64,000 nucleotides of DNA from an uncultured Bacillaceae bacterium (lineage in GTDB: Bacteria > Bacillota > Bacilli > Bacillales > Alkalibacillaceae): assembly GCA_937983065.1 (NCBI GenBank), contig CALKAL010000049.1, forward strand, positions 1 through 64,000. The letters run 5' to 3'. The position numbers were made by a program, and so were the translations under genes. Positions within the stretch are counted from its first letter, which is position 1. The number at the start of each line of letters is the position of its first letter. Positions 62,786-64,000 of the stretch are shown piece by piece. The notes under the pieces were generated by a model. That model was not told where the DNA came from, did not search any database, and saw only the letters and a program-made list of their open reading frames with translations.

Positions 62786-63373
62786 TTACCTAATTGTTTC
62801 TACTATTTTATCTAATGCCCGTCTGCGATGACTAATTTTATTTTTTTCGTCATCTCCTAGTTCAGCTAATGTTTCTTTATAACCGTCAGGAATGAAAATC
62901 GGATCATAACCGAAGCCTTCCGTTCCTTTTGGCTCAGTGGCAATGATTCCATCACAACGACCTTCAACGACAATCGTTTCCTTCCCTGGCTGGGCTAAAG
63001 CGATGGCGCATATAAACGCTCCTGTTCGATCTTCATGAGGAACTTCAATCAATTTTTTTAAAACTTTTTGTAAATTTTTTTGATCATCTTTCGCTTCGCC
63101 TGCATAACGGGCTGAATAAATGCCTGGTTCACCATTTAACGCATCAACGACTAATCCCGAATCATCGGCTAATACATTAATTTGAAAAGCCTCACTATAC
63201 GCTTCAGCTTTCAATATAGCATTTTCTTTAAAACTCATCCCTGTTTCCTCAACATCTTGGGCCTCAGGGTACTTTTCATACAAACTAACTATATCAATAT
63301 TTAATTGGTTAAACATTTGCTCATATTCTTTTAATTTACCTTTATTCGTCGTTGCAATGTAAAAACGTTCCAT
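62786..63373 (-). CDS. rdgB: XTP/dITP pyrophosphatase (RdgB/HAM1 family)
   Basis: About 195 residues. It clears ITP, dITP and XTP from the nucleotide pool. Motifs: IATTNKGKLKEYEQMF, the catalytic LADDSGLVVDALNG, GEPGIYSARYAGE, and the C-terminal GFGYDPIF with SHRRRALDKI. The ATG at 63373 follows GAGGAG, which overlaps the rph stop region; the longer frame to 63391 is inside rph. Order rph-rdgB is that of B. subtilis. Confidence 0.96.
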   Translation of the reverse strand: MERFYIATTNKGKLKEYEQMFNQLNIDIVSLYEKYPEAQDVEETGMSFKENAILKAEAYSEAFQINVLADDSGLVVDALNGEPGIYSARYAGEAKDDQKNLQKVLKKLIEVPHEDRTGAFICAIALAQPGKETIVVEGRCDGIIATEPKGTEGFGYDPIFIPDGYKETLAELGDDEKNKISHRRRALDKIVETIR

Positions 63374-63377
63374 CGAT

Positions 63378-64000
63378 TTACTCCTCGTCAATCAATAAAG
63401 TAGATAATTCACCTAATGCGTCTTTTTGCAATTGGAAAAGTTCTTCAATTCCTTTGTTTGCGTGTTTTAGCATCACTTGTAGCTCATCGTATGAAAAGGT
63501 CGCTTCCTCACCAGTTCCTTGTATTTCAACAAATTTACCTTCATCCGTCATCACGACGTTCATATCAACAAGGGCAACAGCATCTTCTTCGTATGATAGG
63601 TCTAAGATTGGTTCATTATTTTCGGTTAGCCCAACAGAAATTGCAGCTAAAAAGTTTTTAACAGGCATTTCTTTAATGAGTTCTTTTTTAATTAATTCAC
63701 CACAAGCTAACGTCATTGCCACGAAAGCTCCTGTAATCGATGCTGTTCTCGTTCCTCCATCAGCTTGAATGACATCACAATCAATCCAAATCGTTCGTTC
63801 ACCTAATTTATTTAAATCGATCACTGCTCTTAAAGCTCTTCCGATTAATCGTTGAATTTCCATCGTCCGACCTGAAATTTTACCTTTTGAAGATTCTCTT
63901 ATGTTACGGACTTCAGTGGCCCGAGGAAGCATCGCATATTCTGCTGTAATCCATCCTTTACCTTCTCCACGCATAAATGGGGGAACTCGTTCTTCCACAC
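63378..64000 (-). CDS. rph: RNase PH, N terminus beyond the window
   Basis: The last roughly 207 residues of a phosphorolytic 3'-5' exoribonuclease that trims tRNA 3' ends. Typical segments: [51 protein letters not shown]. About 40 N-terminal residues are missing because the window ends. Downstream rdgB is four bases away. Confidence 0.96.
   Translation of the reverse strand, partial: VEERVPPFMRGEGKGWITAEYAMLPRATEVRNIRESSKGKISGRTMEIQRLIGRALRAVIDLNKLGERTIWIDCDVIQADGGTRTASITGAFVAMTLACGELIKKELIKEMPVKNFLAAISVGLTENNEPILDLSYEEDAVALVDMNVVMTDEGKFVEIQGTGEEATFSYDELQVMLKHANKGIEELFQLQKDALGELSTLLIDEE

Overview
The window is a low-GC chromosomal segment of an endospore-forming Firmicute, most likely a member of the Bacillaceae. 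The reasons are a spore gene set (spoVB, spoIVFA/FB, spo0B, spoIIB, spoVID, safA, an rsfA-like regulator), T-box-controlled tRNA synthetase genes, short Shine-Dalgarno-rich operons with frequent TTG/GTG starts, and gene order close to the Bacillus subtilis aspS-to-rph region. Genus cannot be fixed from the sequence; differences from B. subtilis point to a more distant relative. Nearly all genes are on the minus strand, so the text runs from high to low coordinates within operons.

Layout. 1-1140: 3' end of an rsfA-like gene on the plus strand and a probable 6S RNA on the minus strand. 1140-10183: aspS-hisS behind a T-box, dtd, rel, apt and recJ. 10357-17143: secDF, comN, spoVB, a DUF421 gene, an ArsB/NhaD-type carrier and a small membrane protein. 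17249-25519: yajC-tgt-queA-DUF2905-ruvB-ruvA, yebC, an SDR gene, a coxA-like lipoprotein, nadE and safA. 25625-34506: obg, spo0B, rpmA-prp-rplU, spoIVFB-spoIVFA, minD-minC and mreD-mreC-mreB. 34637-37174: radC split by a group II intron. 37335-44122: spoIIB, a GAF-GGDEF protein, folC, and valS behind a T-box. 44530-51414: spoVID, then hemL-hemB-hemD-hemC-hemA. 51622-59251: a small membrane gene, engB-lon, clpX, tig and a ysoA-like TPR gene. 59642-62051: small accessory genes and a broken SDR gene. 62337-64000: tRNA-Arg, tRNA-Gly, an XTP pyrophosphatase gene and the 3' part of rph.

How the genes work together. Translation and its quality control are covered by AspRS, HisRS, ValRS, D-aminoacyl-tRNA deacylase, Tgt/QueA, L21, L27 with its processing protease, and trigger factor. 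The stringent response (Rel), envelope growth and division (MreBCD, MinCD), secretion (SecDF, YajC), proteolysis (Lon, ClpX), recombination (RuvAB, RecJ, RadC), haem synthesis (HemA to HemL) and sporulation genes follow in dense operons.

Main points of interest. (1) A 1,854-nt group II intron sits inside the zinc-ligand motif of radC. Its RNA core looks intact (GUGCG start, EBS1/EBS2/delta pairings, domains V and VI), while its encoded protein keeps the maturase X domain but has lost the reverse-transcriptase catalytic residues, resembling the plant MatK condition. (2) The hisS-aspS T-box has an overlapping GACAU specifier that could read both Asp and His tRNAs. (3) hemX is absent between hemA and hemC; two hairpins, one a terminator, stand in its place. 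(4) An 18-bp copy of the 5' end of tRNA-Gly lies 145 bp beyond the gene. (5) An SDR gene is broken by two stops and a deletion. Otherwise this is ordinary core chromosome. I found no CRISPR array, prophage, insertion sequence or defence system.
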